A stretch of 64,000 nt of DNA from JBBDYD01 sp040901865 (lineage in GTDB: Bacteria; Bacteroidota; Ignavibacteria; UBA10030): contig JBBDYD010000147.1 in NCBI GenBank assembly GCA_040901865.1, positions 1 to 64,000 on the forward strand, in the 5' to 3' direction. The number at the start of each line of letters is the position of its first letter. Position 1 is the first letter of the stretch. Below are positions 32,887-42,299 of this stretch, one piece after another. Under the pieces are notes generated by a model that saw nothing but the letters and a program-made list of their open reading frames with translations, ran no database searches and was not told where the DNA came from. The translations under genes were made by a program, and so were the position numbers.

Positions 32887-34401
32887 ATGAGGCTGATTAT
32901 GAAATCGTCTTCAACACGCGTTCGCCCCGCACATGGCGGGGTTTTGTCCGTTTCACAAATGCTTTCTCACCTCGTTCAACCCCTCGTTTTCATCGCGATC
33001 AGCATCGTCGTAACAATGGGAGGATGTGCCGCCAACCTCGCCACGGGCGAGCGGCGCCTGAATTTCACCAGTGAAGCTCAGGAAATCGAGATGGGGAAAC
33101 AAGCCGATCAGGAAATCAGCGCGTCGCTCGGATTGTATCCGGACGAAGCGCTCCAGCGATATGTCCAACAACTGGGAACGAAGCTTGCATCATCGTCCGA
33201 GCGTCCGAATCTTCCGTGGACATTTCGCGTGGTGGAAGACCCGGGGGTGAATGCTTTTGCGGTTCCCGGCGGGTTCATCTATGTTACGCGCGGTATCCTC
33301 GCACATCTTAACAGCGAAGCCGAGCTTGCCGGTGTGATGGGGCACGAGATCGGACACGTCACTGCGCAACATTCGGTTCATAGCATGGCAACGGAACAGC
33401 TTGCCACGCTTGGACTTGGCCTTGGAACGATATTGGTACCCGAGCTCCGACCGTACGCCGATTTGGCCGGAACGGGACTTGGCCTCTTGTTCCTCAAATT
33501 CAGCCGCGACGATGAAAGCCAGGCTGATGAGCTTGGCGTACGCTACATGACACGGACAGGCAGCGATCCGCGTCAATTAAGCGCGGTGATGACCATGTTG
33601 GATCGTATCTCGGGCGGCGGAGGGGGCCGTGTTCCGGAGTGGCTGGCGACGCATCCCAGTCCCGGCAACCGACGGGAACATATCGATGAAATTATCCGCG
33701 CGACGAATTCGCCTGCCGGTGGTACCATCAACCGGGAATCCTATCTGAAGCGGCTCGACGGCATGATGTTCGGGATGAACCCGCGGGAAGGGTTCTTCAG
33801 AGGTACGACATTCTTTCACCCGGACTTGAAATTCCGCTTCGAGTTTCCGGCGCAATGGAAAACGATGAATCAGAAACAGGCCGTTGTAGCGGTGAGTTCG
33901 AAGGAGGACGCGGTTGTCGTCATTACGTTCTCAAGCAAGGGATCAATCGAGGAGGCCGCTAATGAATTCTTTTCTCAAGAGGGATTAACCGGCCGGCGCA
34001 CAGGATCCGCCAGCATCCACGGTATGCGAACGTCATCCGGTGATTTTACAGCCCAGTCGGAGCAAGAAGTCGTGCAGGGCACCGTTTCCTTCGTTGAATA
34101 TGATGGACGGGTTTATCAACTCCTGGGCTATACCAGCCAGTCACGTTGGAGCGCCTATGAGCAGGGAATAACGCTGGCGATCGGCAGTTTTGATCGGCTG
34201 ACGGATGGAAGCATCCTTTCGGCCCAGCCTCAACGTCTCAAGATTGTCACCATTGCGAAAGCCATGTCGCTGACGGAGTTCAACCGGCAATATCCTTCCG
34301 GCACTTCGCTCGAGGTTCTCGCGCTTATCAATCAGGTGGAGCAGAATGGTCAACTCCGCGCCGGTCAAGCCAAACGTGTCGTTGGGACATCATTTGAGTA
34401 G
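32887..34401 (+). CDS. M48 family metalloprotease lipoprotein
   Basis: A 504-residue lipoprotein (lipobox VVTMGGC). The zinc site is HEIGHVTAQH with the distal glutamate in DDESQADELGVRY. Residues about 40-265 are the M48 peptidase, followed by a region with FEFPAQWKTMN and a LysM-like end (about 460-500, QRLKIVTIAKAMSLTEFNRQ). It resembles BepA/LoiP-type proteases that act on outer-membrane proteins in the periplasm. The start at 32887 follows GAAGG; an upstream start at 32782 would precede the signal. Confidence 0.88.
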   Translation: MRLIMKSSSTRVRPAHGGVLSVSQMLSHLVQPLVFIAISIVVTMGGCAANLATGERRLNFTSEAQEIEMGKQADQEISASLGLYPDEALQRYVQQLGTKLASSSERPNLPWTFRVVEDPGVNAFAVPGGFIYVTRGILAHLNSEAELAGVMGHEIGHVTAQHSVHSMATEQLATLGLGLGTILVPELRPYADLAGTGLGLLFLKFSRDDESQADELGVRYMTRTGSDPRQLSAVMTMLDRISGGGGGRVPEWLATHPSPGNRREHIDEIIRATNSPAGGTINRESYLKRLDGMMFGMNPREGFFRGTTFFHPDLKFRFEFPAQWKTMNQKQAVVAVSSKEDAVVVITFSSKGSIEEAANEFFSQEGLTGRRTGSASIHGMRTSSGDFTAQSEQEVVQGTVSFVEYDGRVYQLLGYTSQSRWSAYEQGITLAIGSFDRLTDGSILSAQPQRLKIVTIAKAMSLTEFNRQYPSGTSLEVLALINQVEQNGQLRAGQAKRVVGTSFE

Positions 34402-34430
34402 CGGAGCAAAAAAAGAAAAGGAGGGCGATC

Positions 34431-34568
34431 ATGGCCAAAGATCATAGGAGCAAAAAGGGTTCAAGGAAGGAACCGGCAAAGGCCGCCAAAGGAAAAAAAT
34501 CCAACCGAGGCAAAAAGAAAAAAGAACCGGGCGCCGGACCACGGACTCCTCCATCAGGACGACAGTGA
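34431..34568 (+). CDS. Lysine-rich 45-residue protein, paralogue of 30775
   Basis: MAKDHRSKKGSRKEPAKAAK... with AAAAGGAGGG before the ATG. Both paralogues are exactly 45 residues, start M(S/A)K, have the KKGS(K/R)KEP core, and end with a Pro- and Gly-containing tail. Basic and soluble; unknown function. Confidence 0.6.
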   Translation: MAKDHRSKKGSRKEPAKAAKGKKSNRGKKKKEPGAGPRTPPSGRQ

Positions 34569-34746
34569 GGGGTTGACGCATGTCGGTTTAGGAAACGGAG
34601 AAGAACCGTGGGATGGACTATGGAGCAATCCAGCGGTACTTCGGCATTGGGCGGAGTCCTTTTGAAGTTCGGGAGAGCACAAGGCGGCTTAGTGGAACAG
34701 AATACTCCTGACGGAGAATTGAAGCAGCGCAGACATAGAGCGAACA

Positions 34747-35565
34747 ATGGAAGCTAAAATAAAAATAAGGTCGATCACTCGTGAAAAGATCGTGGAGAAT
34801 TTTTTAGCGTCGATCTTTGGCAAATTCTTTATCGAAGTGACATCGCTGGCCTTGTTTACCCTGCGCTTCTTCAAAGAAGTATGGAGGCCTCCGTATGAGT
34901 TCAATGAACTGTTGAAGCAATCGTTTCTCGTCGGCTACAAGTCTTTTCCGTTGGTTGCCATTACCGGCTTTATCATAGGGCTCGTGCTTACCATTCAGTC
35001 AAGGCCCACCCTGGCGAAGTTTGGTGCAGTTTCGATGCTGCCTGCGATGGTCGCCGTATCCCTCATACGGGAAATAGGACCGGTGATTACGTCATTGATC
35101 TTTGCCGGGAAAGTCGGTTCCGGAATCGGGGCAGAGCTGGCATCGATGAAGGTGACCGAGCAGATCGACGCGATGCAGGTATCGGGCACGAATCCGTTCA
35201 AATATCTTGTCGTCACGCGGGTGCTTGCGTCGACGATGATGCTCCCTCTCCTGGTTGTGCTGGCCGATGCTGTCGGCTTAATGGGGTCGTTTGTCGGCGT
35301 AAACTTGAAGGGAAATGTCAGCGCCTTCTTCTTTTTTCAGGAGGTATTTCAGAGTCTCGATTTCAACGATGTGCTTCCGGCGATCGTCAAAACGTTCTTT
35401 TTCGGATTTGCCATCGGCCTCATCGGATGTTATAAGGGCTATTATGCGAACACGGGAACCGAAGGAGTGGGAAAAGCGGCAAACGCGGCCGTCGTCTTCG
35501 CTTCGCTCATGGTGTTCATCATCGACATGATAGCGGTACAACTTACAAGCGTGCTGCAATACTAA
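34747..35565 (+). CDS. mlaE: MlaE/YrbE family lipid ABC permease
   Basis: A 272-residue permease. Typical blocks are FPLVAITGFIIGLVLTIQS, SLIREIGPVITSLIFAGKVGSGIGAELASMKVTEQIDAM and GCYKGYYANTGTEGVGKAANAAVV. It forms the membrane channel of the Mla phospholipid transporter with the ATPase and MCE protein that follow, 2 bp and 29 bp downstream. The periplasmic MlaC and MlaB are not visible here. Confidence 0.9.
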   Translation: MEAKIKIRSITREKIVENFLASIFGKFFIEVTSLALFTLRFFKEVWRPPYEFNELLKQSFLVGYKSFPLVAITGFIIGLVLTIQSRPTLAKFGAVSMLPAMVAVSLIREIGPVITSLIFAGKVGSGIGAELASMKVTEQIDAMQVSGTNPFKYLVVTRVLASTMMLPLLVVLADAVGLMGSFVGVNLKGNVSAFFFFQEVFQSLDFNDVLPAIVKTFFFGFAIGLIGCYKGYYANTGTEGVGKAANAAVVFASLMVFIIDMIAVQLTSVLQY

Positions 35566-35567
35566 AA

Positions 35568-36365
35568 ATGAAAGAACAAACGGTGGTGACGGCAGAGTCG
35601 GCTCCCGGAGAAACCGGGCTGGAGAACAAGAGCGCGGGTCCCGGTGTCGTTGAGATGATCCATCTCAAGAAATCATTCGAGAATGTTCCCGTGCTCCGGG
35701 ATATCAATCTGACGGTCCAAAAAGGAGAGAACCTTGTTGTCCTTGGAAAATCCGGAACCGGTAAATCCGTACTCATTAAATGTATCGTGGGATTAATTGA
35801 CCATGACTACGGCACTCTCTCTATTTTTGGCGAAGACATTGCTCAATGTTCGGAAAAGGAACTCGTGGAAACCCGGCGGAAGATCGGCTTTCTCTTCCAA
35901 AGCGGCGCCTTGTATGATTCCATGACTGTCAGAGAAAATCTCAGCTTTCCACTAAGGCGGCAGCAAGCTTCAATACCAAAAGAAGAATTGAACTCGTTGA
36001 TAAAAGAGGCTTTGGAAAACGTAGGACTTGCAAAAGCAATCGATAAAACACCCGCAGAGCTTTCCGGCGGCATGCGCAAGAGGTTGGGTCTGGCCCGAAC
36101 ATTGATCTTAAAACCGGAGATCATGCTGTATGACGAACCGACAACCGGACTCGATCCCATTACATCAAAAGAAATAAGCAAACTCATTCTGGAAGTACAA
36201 AAAAAATATAATACCTCTTCCGTCATTATCACACATGATATGGAATGTGCGAGACTGACGGCCGATCGAGTCATCGTGATCAAAGACGGAATGTGCGAAA
36301 CAGAAGGATCATTCGACGAGCTCAAGAATTCAACGGATGCATGGATACGGTCGTTTTTTGAATAA
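35568..36365 (+). CDS. mlaF: MlaF family ABC transporter ATPase
   Basis: A 265-residue ATPase. Walker A is LGKSGTGKSVLIK, the Q-loop FLFQSGALYDSMTV (the MlaF-type motif), signature LSGGMRKRLGLART, Walker B IMLYDEPTTGLDP, and the switch His is in IITHDM. It should energise the MlaE permease for phospholipid movement between the membranes. Confidence 0.92.
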   Translation: MKEQTVVTAESAPGETGLENKSAGPGVVEMIHLKKSFENVPVLRDINLTVQKGENLVVLGKSGTGKSVLIKCIVGLIDHDYGTLSIFGEDIAQCSEKELVETRRKIGFLFQSGALYDSMTVRENLSFPLRRQQASIPKEELNSLIKEALENVGLAKAIDKTPAELSGGMRKRLGLARTLILKPEIMLYDEPTTGLDPITSKEISKLILEVQKKYNTSSVIITHDMECARLTADRVIVIKDGMCETEGSFDELKNSTDAWIRSFFE

Positions 36366-36394
36366 TCGATCACAACAATTCAAGAGTTGATGAA

Positions 36395-37261
36395 ATGAAA
36401 AAGGATACAGGCAATAAGATCAAATTGGGGATATTTATTTCCATTGGAATGATGGTGTTCATTGTCGGAATATATTTCATAGGGGAGGGGCAGCAATTAT
36501 TCACAAGCACCTTTCGCATCAGCGGAATATTCAGCAATGTCGCCGGACTTCAGGCGGGAAACAATGTGCGGCTGTCGGGAATCAATGTGGGGGTTGTCGA
36601 CAACATCAGTATTGTCAGCGATACGACCGTCCGGGTGGACATTCTCATTGATGAAAGAACCCGAAAGTTCATTAGGAAGGACGCGGTTGCCAGCATCAGC
36701 TCGGAGGGTCTGATTGGCAATAAAGCCCTGATCATAAGCCCGGGAACGGGCGGAACAAAGGGAATTGAAGACGGGGATTCTATCGCAACAGTACAGCCAA
36801 TGGGGGTGGAGGACCTTCTGCTTTCCCTGAAGGCGACAATCGATAATACGAACAGTATCACAAATGATCTTGCCATGATCACGGGAACGATACAATCAGG
36901 AAAAGGCACCATTGGGAAACTGTTGATGGATAAATCTTTGGTGGAAAATATCGACTCGACACTCGCGAATGTGAAAGAAGGTTCAGCCGGATTGGTGGCG
37001 TTTATGGAGAAAGTCAACGCTATGGATACACTCCTGACATCAATAAAAGCAACGATTGATCATACGGCCAATATTACAAGTGACCTGTCCAAGATTACCA
37101 ATGCCATTCAATCGGGAGAAGGAACATTGGGAAAGCTGCTCATGGATCAAACATTGGGGCAAAATCTCGATTCAACGTTGGTAAATTTGAAAGAGGGTTC
37201 AGCCGGGCTGAGAGCATTTATGGAGATGGCGAAACGCAGCTGGTTGTTGTGGGGTTTCTAA
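36395..37261 (+). CDS. mlaD: MlaD family MCE-domain protein
   Basis: A 288-residue protein: one N-terminal membrane helix (LGIFISIGMMVFIVGIYFIG), an MCE domain (about 35-130, FSNVAGLQAGNNVRLSGINVGVV), and a tail with two repeats of about 85 residues (GKGTIGKLLMDKSLVENIDSTL and GEGTLGKLLMDQTLGQNLDSTL). It is the substrate-binding ring of the Mla system. The repeated tail is common in the family and probably extends a tunnel. Confidence 0.9.
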   Translation: MKKDTGNKIKLGIFISIGMMVFIVGIYFIGEGQQLFTSTFRISGIFSNVAGLQAGNNVRLSGINVGVVDNISIVSDTTVRVDILIDERTRKFIRKDAVASISSEGLIGNKALIISPGTGGTKGIEDGDSIATVQPMGVEDLLLSLKATIDNTNSITNDLAMITGTIQSGKGTIGKLLMDKSLVENIDSTLANVKEGSAGLVAFMEKVNAMDTLLTSIKATIDHTANITSDLSKITNAIQSGEGTLGKLLMDQTLGQNLDSTLVNLKEGSAGLRAFMEMAKRSWLLWGF

Positions 37262-37345
37262 AATGTCGGGCAACTCACTCATCCATAGATCCGCGAGAGC
37301 GGGAATAACGGGAACATGATTTAATCAAATGAAAAGGAGCCTCCC

Positions 37346-38167
37346 TTGAGCACGATCAAGACGAAAGACGGCACAGAAATTTACTACAAGGACTGGGGCT
37401 CGGGACAACCCGTCGTCTTCAGCCATGGCTGGCCCCTCACCTCCGATGCCTGGGAAAGCCAGATGGTTTTCCTTGCCTCCAACGGTTATCGGTGCATCGC
37501 GCATGACCGTCGCGGCCATGGCCGGTCGAGCCAGCCATGGAACGGCAATGAGATGAACACGTACGCAGACGACCTTTCGGAACTGATCGAAGCCCTTGAC
37601 TTGAAAGGCATTACATTGGCCGGTCACTCGACCGGTGGTGGAGAGGTTGCCCGCTACATCGGGCGCCACGGCACGAGTCGCGTCGCCAGGGCTGTGCTGT
37701 TGGGCGCGGTGACGCCCCTGATGCTCAAGACCGACGCCAATCCCGGCGGTTTGCCGATCAAGGTGTTTGACGACATCCGCGTCGGCGTCGCCGCTGACCG
37801 TTCGCAGTTCTTCAAGGATCTCACGCTGCCGTTCTACGGCGCCAACAGGCCGGGCGCGAAAGTCAGCCAGGGCGTCCGCGACGCGTTCTGGCTTCGCGGC
37901 ATGCAGGGCGGCCTCAAGAACGAGCTCGACTGTATCAAGGCATTTTCCGAGACGGACTTCACCGCGGACCTCAGGAAGTTCGATATTCCGACCCTCATTA
38001 TCCATGGCGATGATGACCAGATGGTGCCGATCGGGGCCTCGGCTCACGCGTCGTTTAAACTCATCAAGAACGCGACACTGAAGGTTTACGAGGGCGGTCC
38101 TCACGGGCTCGCCGACACGCACACGAAAATACTTAATGCCGATTTGCTGGCCTTTCTCAAGGCCTGA
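37346..38167 (+). CDS. Alpha/beta hydrolase, non-haem chloroperoxidase type
   Basis: A 273-residue hydrolase. TTG at 37346 is the start, with AGGAG 6 bp upstream. Oxyanion block SHGWPLTSDAW, nucleophile Ser95 in LAGHSTGG, acid in IIHGDDDQMVP and His in GPHGLADTHTK. The family covers cofactor-free haloperoxidases and aryl esterases. The gene is GC-richer than the Mla and chemosensory genes on either side, which suggests transfer. Confidence 0.88.
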   Translation: MSTIKTKDGTEIYYKDWGSGQPVVFSHGWPLTSDAWESQMVFLASNGYRCIAHDRRGHGRSSQPWNGNEMNTYADDLSELIEALDLKGITLAGHSTGGGEVARYIGRHGTSRVARAVLLGAVTPLMLKTDANPGGLPIKVFDDIRVGVAADRSQFFKDLTLPFYGANRPGAKVSQGVRDAFWLRGMQGGLKNELDCIKAFSETDFTADLRKFDIPTLIIHGDDDQMVPIGASAHASFKLIKNATLKVYEGGPHGLADTHTKILNADLLAFLKA

Positions 38168-38256
38168 GAGCGCGTGCGCGGATGACCATGGTAGTGGCTT
38201 GCTCAACGAACGCACCGATCGTTCAGAGAGGTGTCCAGGAAATCAAAACAAACGCA

Positions 38257-38775
38257 ATGGTTCAGTCTTCGAACATAGTATCAGAAGTACACACAGTGGA
38301 TAATTTCAAGAATATTGATAAACAGAAAATTGTTCTGTTCAGTCTCGAAGAACCGCGGTATGCTCTTTCTGTATCTGAAGTGGTAACAGTTGAACGTGCA
38401 GTGGAGATAACGCATTTACCGAAAGCACCCGAAGTAGTTTCAGGCGTTATAAATTTTCACGGAGAGATCATCCCCGTTATTGATATTCGCAAGCTCTTCC
38501 GGCTGCCGCAGCGCGACGTACAGTTGGAAGATCAGTTGATTATTGCGCGGACTTCCCGACGGCTTGTCGCGCTTGCAGTGGATTCGGTCAATGGTGTGTA
38601 CAACCTTGACCAGTATCAGACAAGCGATGGGGGAGAGTCTTTCCCCTTTACAGAGTATTTATCCGGTATTGCTACCATTGAACATGGTATTGTTCTGATC
38701 ACTGATCTTGAAAAATTTCTTTCTCTTGATGAAGAACGAATACTGGATGTCGCTCTTACCGAAGATGAGAAATGA
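38257..38775 (+). CDS. cheW: CheW-like scaffold protein 1 (WspB-like)
   Basis: A CheW domain of about 150 residues: IVLFSLEEPRYALSV, PEVVSGVINFHGEIIPVIDIR, then LVALAVDSVNGV. It should link the receptor to CheA. The frame extends upstream to 38182 without a clear ribosome site. The order CheW, CheR-TPR, CheW, receptor, CheA-REC, CheB and receiver matches the Wsp class. Confidence 0.85.
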   Translation: MVQSSNIVSEVHTVDNFKNIDKQKIVLFSLEEPRYALSVSEVVTVERAVEITHLPKAPEVVSGVINFHGEIIPVIDIRKLFRLPQRDVQLEDQLIIARTSRRLVALAVDSVNGVYNLDQYQTSDGGESFPFTEYLSGIATIEHGIVLITDLEKFLSLDEERILDVALTEDEK

Positions 38776-40268
38776 ATCAACCTCTTCCGGAAAATACGCT
38801 ATTGCAAATCAGTGAATTTGTTGCGGAACATCTCGCGTTGAATTTTCCCAAAGAACGATGGAATGATTTGGAACGTACTATCACTGCCGCTGCAACAGAA
38901 TTCGGTTATCCGGAAGTAGAAACGTTTATACAGCGTATTATCTCTTCGCCCATGACACACGAACATATGGACATATTGACCACACACCTGACCACCAACG
39001 AAACATATTTCTGGCGTGAACCTGAAACTTTTGAAGCGTTGGAACAAGCCATCCTTCCCGAACTGATTCGTTCGCGGCAAGAACAGAAGAGAATAAGAAT
39101 ATGGAGCGCCGGGTGCTCAACCGGTGAAGAACCCTATTCAATTGCCATAGCGCTTCACAGGGCGATTCCACAGATGGAAGATTGGGACATCGCAATTCTT
39201 GCAACAGATATCAACCCCCGGATATTGCAGAAGACGACAGCCGGTTTGTTCGGCCAATGGTCATTTCGTAATTCGCCCCGGTGGTTAAGAGAAAATTACT
39301 TTGCGCCCAAAGAGAAGGACATGTTCGAGATACTTCCCGAGATCAAACGTATGGTGAAGTTTGAATATCTGAATTTGGCTGACGATGTGTTCCCATCCTC
39401 ACGAAATAATACGAATGCCATGGATATCATCTTGTGCCGTAACGTGCTCATGTATTTTTCGGAAAAGCGTTGCCGCCAAGTCGTGCACGGTTTATTCAAC
39501 TCTCTTGTACCAAGCGGTTACCTGGTGGTTTCTGCAACCGAACTCTCTCTTCCGAGCTTGTCGGAATTTACAGCAATGAATTTTCCGGGGGCGGTTCTTT
39601 TTCAAAAGACCTCGACAGATCTGAAAGGGCAACGGCACATGCCCGCCGAGGCACCAGGTCATGCATCCTGGGGACATCCATGGCAGGTAAGTCCGGTCAA
39701 TACTCTCGAAGAGAGAGAACCTCAACATGAAGAAATCGAAATCGGGATTCTTCCTGAAACAGCAACCCCTCTTCAAAGCCATGCAATGTTTGACAATGCC
39801 CTGGCGTTGTATGCGCAGGGTTATTATGAGGAAGTCATTGAGATGCTTCGAAAGGACGATCCCACGTCAGAAGAACGGGTATTGGTAATTCGGGCGTATG
39901 CAAACCAGGGAAAGATTCACCAGGCATTACAATCATGTGAAAGAGCAATCGCGGCAGACAAACTGAATCCCGGCTTGCACTATCTCTACGCAACAATTCT
40001 GCAGGAAAACAATCAGCTGGATGAAGCGGTAACCTCGCTCAAACGTGCAATATTCCTGGACCCCAACTTTGTTCTCTCGTACTATTCCCTGGGAAAGATT
40101 TATCAACGTCTTGGTAATGTCTCGAGCGCGAATAAATGCGCTGAAAACGTCTTAACGATTTTAAATACGTGCAGGCCGGAAGAAATCCTCTTTGAATCTG
40201 AAGGACTGACGGCGGAGAGATTCAGAGAAATAATTCTTGCTGCAGATCAAACAACAGAACGCGAATGA
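38772..40268 (+). CDS. cheR: CheR methyltransferase with TPR repeats (WspC-like)
   Basis: A 498-residue protein. CheR domain in residues about 10-270 (LTTNETYFWREPETF, the SAM site IWSAGCSTGEEPYSIAI, DIILCRNVLMYF), then TPR repeats (about 340-470, ALYAQGYYEEVIEML, HYLYATILQENNQLDEA, YYSLGKIYQRLGN). It methylates receptor glutamates. It overlaps the preceding and following genes by 4 bp each. Confidence 0.92.
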   Translation: MNQPLPENTLLQISEFVAEHLALNFPKERWNDLERTITAAATEFGYPEVETFIQRIISSPMTHEHMDILTTHLTTNETYFWREPETFEALEQAILPELIRSRQEQKRIRIWSAGCSTGEEPYSIAIALHRAIPQMEDWDIAILATDINPRILQKTTAGLFGQWSFRNSPRWLRENYFAPKEKDMFEILPEIKRMVKFEYLNLADDVFPSSRNNTNAMDIILCRNVLMYFSEKRCRQVVHGLFNSLVPSGYLVVSATELSLPSLSEFTAMNFPGAVLFQKTSTDLKGQRHMPAEAPGHASWGHPWQVSPVNTLEEREPQHEEIEIGILPETATPLQSHAMFDNALALYAQGYYEEVIEMLRKDDPTSEERVLVIRAYANQGKIHQALQSCERAIAADKLNPGLHYLYATILQENNQLDEAVTSLKRAIFLDPNFVLSYYSLGKIYQRLGNVSSANKCAENVLTILNTCRPEEILFESEGLTAERFREIILAADQTTERE

Positions 40269-40900
40269 ACGACCATCACAATACTCCCCGACAAAAGCAG
40301 AGAGCAACAATCGATTGGGACGAAATCAAAAGCAAAGTGGCCTCTTTGCAAAAGGTCATTGAGCAAAAGGAAATTCTCCGGCCTGAAGAAAAACGCTCTC
40401 TCTTGAAAAAAAGAGCGCAAACGTTGGCGCTACGGGAGAACGATGAAAGCGTTCAACGCCACTGCATGGAAATCATCGTATTCCGTTTAGCATATGAAAC
40501 ATACGGGATTGAAACCGCATTTGTCCGGGAGGTATATCCACTAAGAGATTTTACACCTCTGCCCGGTACACCATCCTTTGTCCTGGGAATCATGAACGTC
40601 CGGGGACAGATTGTTTCTGTCATCGATCTGAAGAAATTCTTCAATTTGCCGGAGAAAGGTCTGGGAGAACTGAACAAAGTCATTATCATGAGCAATGAAC
40701 GAATGGAGTTCGGTATCCTGGCTGATGGTGTGGAGGGGACGGTCTCTGTGGCACGTGAAGAAATCATGGCTGTTCCGCCGAGCGTTCGCGGAATCGGTGA
40801 AAAGTATCTGAAAGGTGTGACAAAGGAACATATCGTTTTGCTTGATGCGGAAAGTATTCTCAACGATGGAACAATTATTGTTAACGACGAAGCGCAGTAG
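40265..40900 (+). CDS. cheW: CheW-like scaffold protein 2 (WspD-like)
   Basis: A 211-residue protein with a charged N-terminal extension of about 65 residues (KVASLQKVIEQKEI onward) and a CheW domain (IIVFRLAYETYGIETAFVRE, FVLGIMNVRGQIVSVIDL, FGILADGVEGTV). Wsp systems carry two CheW proteins; this second one has the longer N-terminus. Confidence 0.88.
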   Translation: MNDHHNTPRQKQRATIDWDEIKSKVASLQKVIEQKEILRPEEKRSLLKKRAQTLALRENDESVQRHCMEIIVFRLAYETYGIETAFVREVYPLRDFTPLPGTPSFVLGIMNVRGQIVSVIDLKKFFNLPEKGLGELNKVIIMSNERMEFGILADGVEGTVSVAREEIMAVPPSVRGIGEKYLKGVTKEHIVLLDAESILNDGTIIVNDEAQ

Positions 40901-40926
40901 AAGCTGTGCAAGAAAAGGAAAAACCA

Positions 40927-42285
40927 ATGAAACATTTCTTTAGTCTTCATGGAAGCAAAAAACGGGCGGAAGAATTGGTCGTTGCCAAAGAGCTCGCTTT
41001 TCAAAACGAAGAGAAGGAAAAACGGGCGGCGGAATTGGTGATCGCCAACAAAGAGGTAGCCTTTCAAAGCTAAGAGAAGGAAAAACGGGCGGCAGAATTG
41101 ATCATCGCCAACAAGGAGCTCGCCTTTCAAAACGAAGAGAAGGAAAAACGGGCGGCGGAATTGATCATCGCCAACAAGGAGCTCGCCTTTCAGAACGAAG
41201 AGAAGGAAAAACGGGCGGCGGAGCTCATTATTGCCAACAAAGAGCTCATCTTTCAAAACAAAGAGAAAGAGAAACGGGCGGCGGAATTGATCATTGCCAA
41301 TAAAGAACTCGCTTTTCAGAACGAAGAAAAAGAGAAGCGGGCCGCAGAGCTCATTATTGCCAACAAAGAGCTCATTTTCCAGAACGAGGAGAAGGAAAAA
41401 CGGGCTGCGGAATTGGTTATCACCAATACGGACCTGTCCAATGTACTGAAGGAAGTCAGGAAAACAGTCAGCGTTCTTACCGTTTCCTCGACCCAGATTC
41501 TGGCAGCCACCACTCAGGTGGCATCAGGCATTGCTCAAACAGCCTCCGCCATCAGAGAAACGACCACGACCGTTGAAGCAGTTCGACAAGCGGCGCAGCT
41601 CTCCAGCCAAAAAGCAAGCCGTGTCTCGGAGAATGCTCAACAAGTTGCTCAAGTAACTCAGAGCGGTCAAAAAGCTGTCGATGAAACCGTAAGCGGAATG
41701 GACGCCATTCAAAATCAAATGGAAGCAGTGGCAAATACCATTGTCCGCCTGAGTGAGCAGAGCCAGCAGATTGGAGGGATCATTGCCACAGTCACTGATG
41801 TGGCCGATCAATCAAATTTACTGGCCGTCAACGCCGCTATCGAAGCGGCAAAGGCCGGAGAGCAAGGGAAAGGATTTGCCATTGTCGCTCAAGAAATTAA
41901 ATCTCTTGCACAGCAGTCAAAACAGGCCACAATACAAGTACGAAACATTTTAAGTGATATACAGAAAGCCACGAACGCTGCGGTCATGGCAACAGAACAA
42001 ACCAGTAAGGCAGTGGAGAATGGAGTAAAGCAATCAACCCAGGCCGGCGAAGCAATCAAAAATTTAGCGGAGAGCAGCGGCAAGGCGGTGGAAGCGGCAT
42101 CGCAGATTGTTGCATCGAGTCAACAACAAGTCGTTGGAATGGATCAAATCGGTTTAGCGATGAAAAGCATTAATCAAGCCGGAACGGAGAATGCGGTAAG
42201 CATGAAGCAAACAGGGAATGCCGCAAAGCATATCAATGAATTAGGACTGAAATTATTGCAGTTGGTTGAACAGTACAAAGTATAA
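40927..42285 (+). pseudogene. Cytoplasmic chemoreceptor with in-frame stop in its repeat region (WspA-like)
   Basis: The start MKHFFSLHGSKK leads to tandem 21-residue coiled-coil units (EKEKRAAELIIANKELAFQNE). In the second unit the expected AACGAA reads AGCTAA, giving a stop at 41071-41073. The frame then continues open for six units and the full MCP signalling domain (VADQSNLLAVNAAIEAAKAG, GKGFAIVAQEIKSLAQQS). No membrane helix exists. The break could be a real mutation, a sequencing error in a repeat, or a site of re-initiation at the TTG at 41098. Confidence 0.75.
41011..41430 (+). repeat. Tandem 63-bp repeats in the chemoreceptor
   Basis: Near-identical 63-bp units encode 21 residues starting EKEKRAAEL. 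Units at 41098 and 41161 begin with the same TTGATCATCGCC. They form a coiled coil and are a hotspot for copy-number change or collapse. Confidence 0.85.
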
Positions 42286-42299
42286 CGGTGGTTCCTTCG

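Noticed and set aside
34620..34757. 45-codon frame just before mlaE
   Set aside because: No ribosome site, no paralogue and an overlap with the mlaE start; likely chance.
41011..41430. Regularly spaced 63-bp repeats as a possible CRISPR array
   Set aside because: There are no unique spacers; the units are coding and form a coiled coil.
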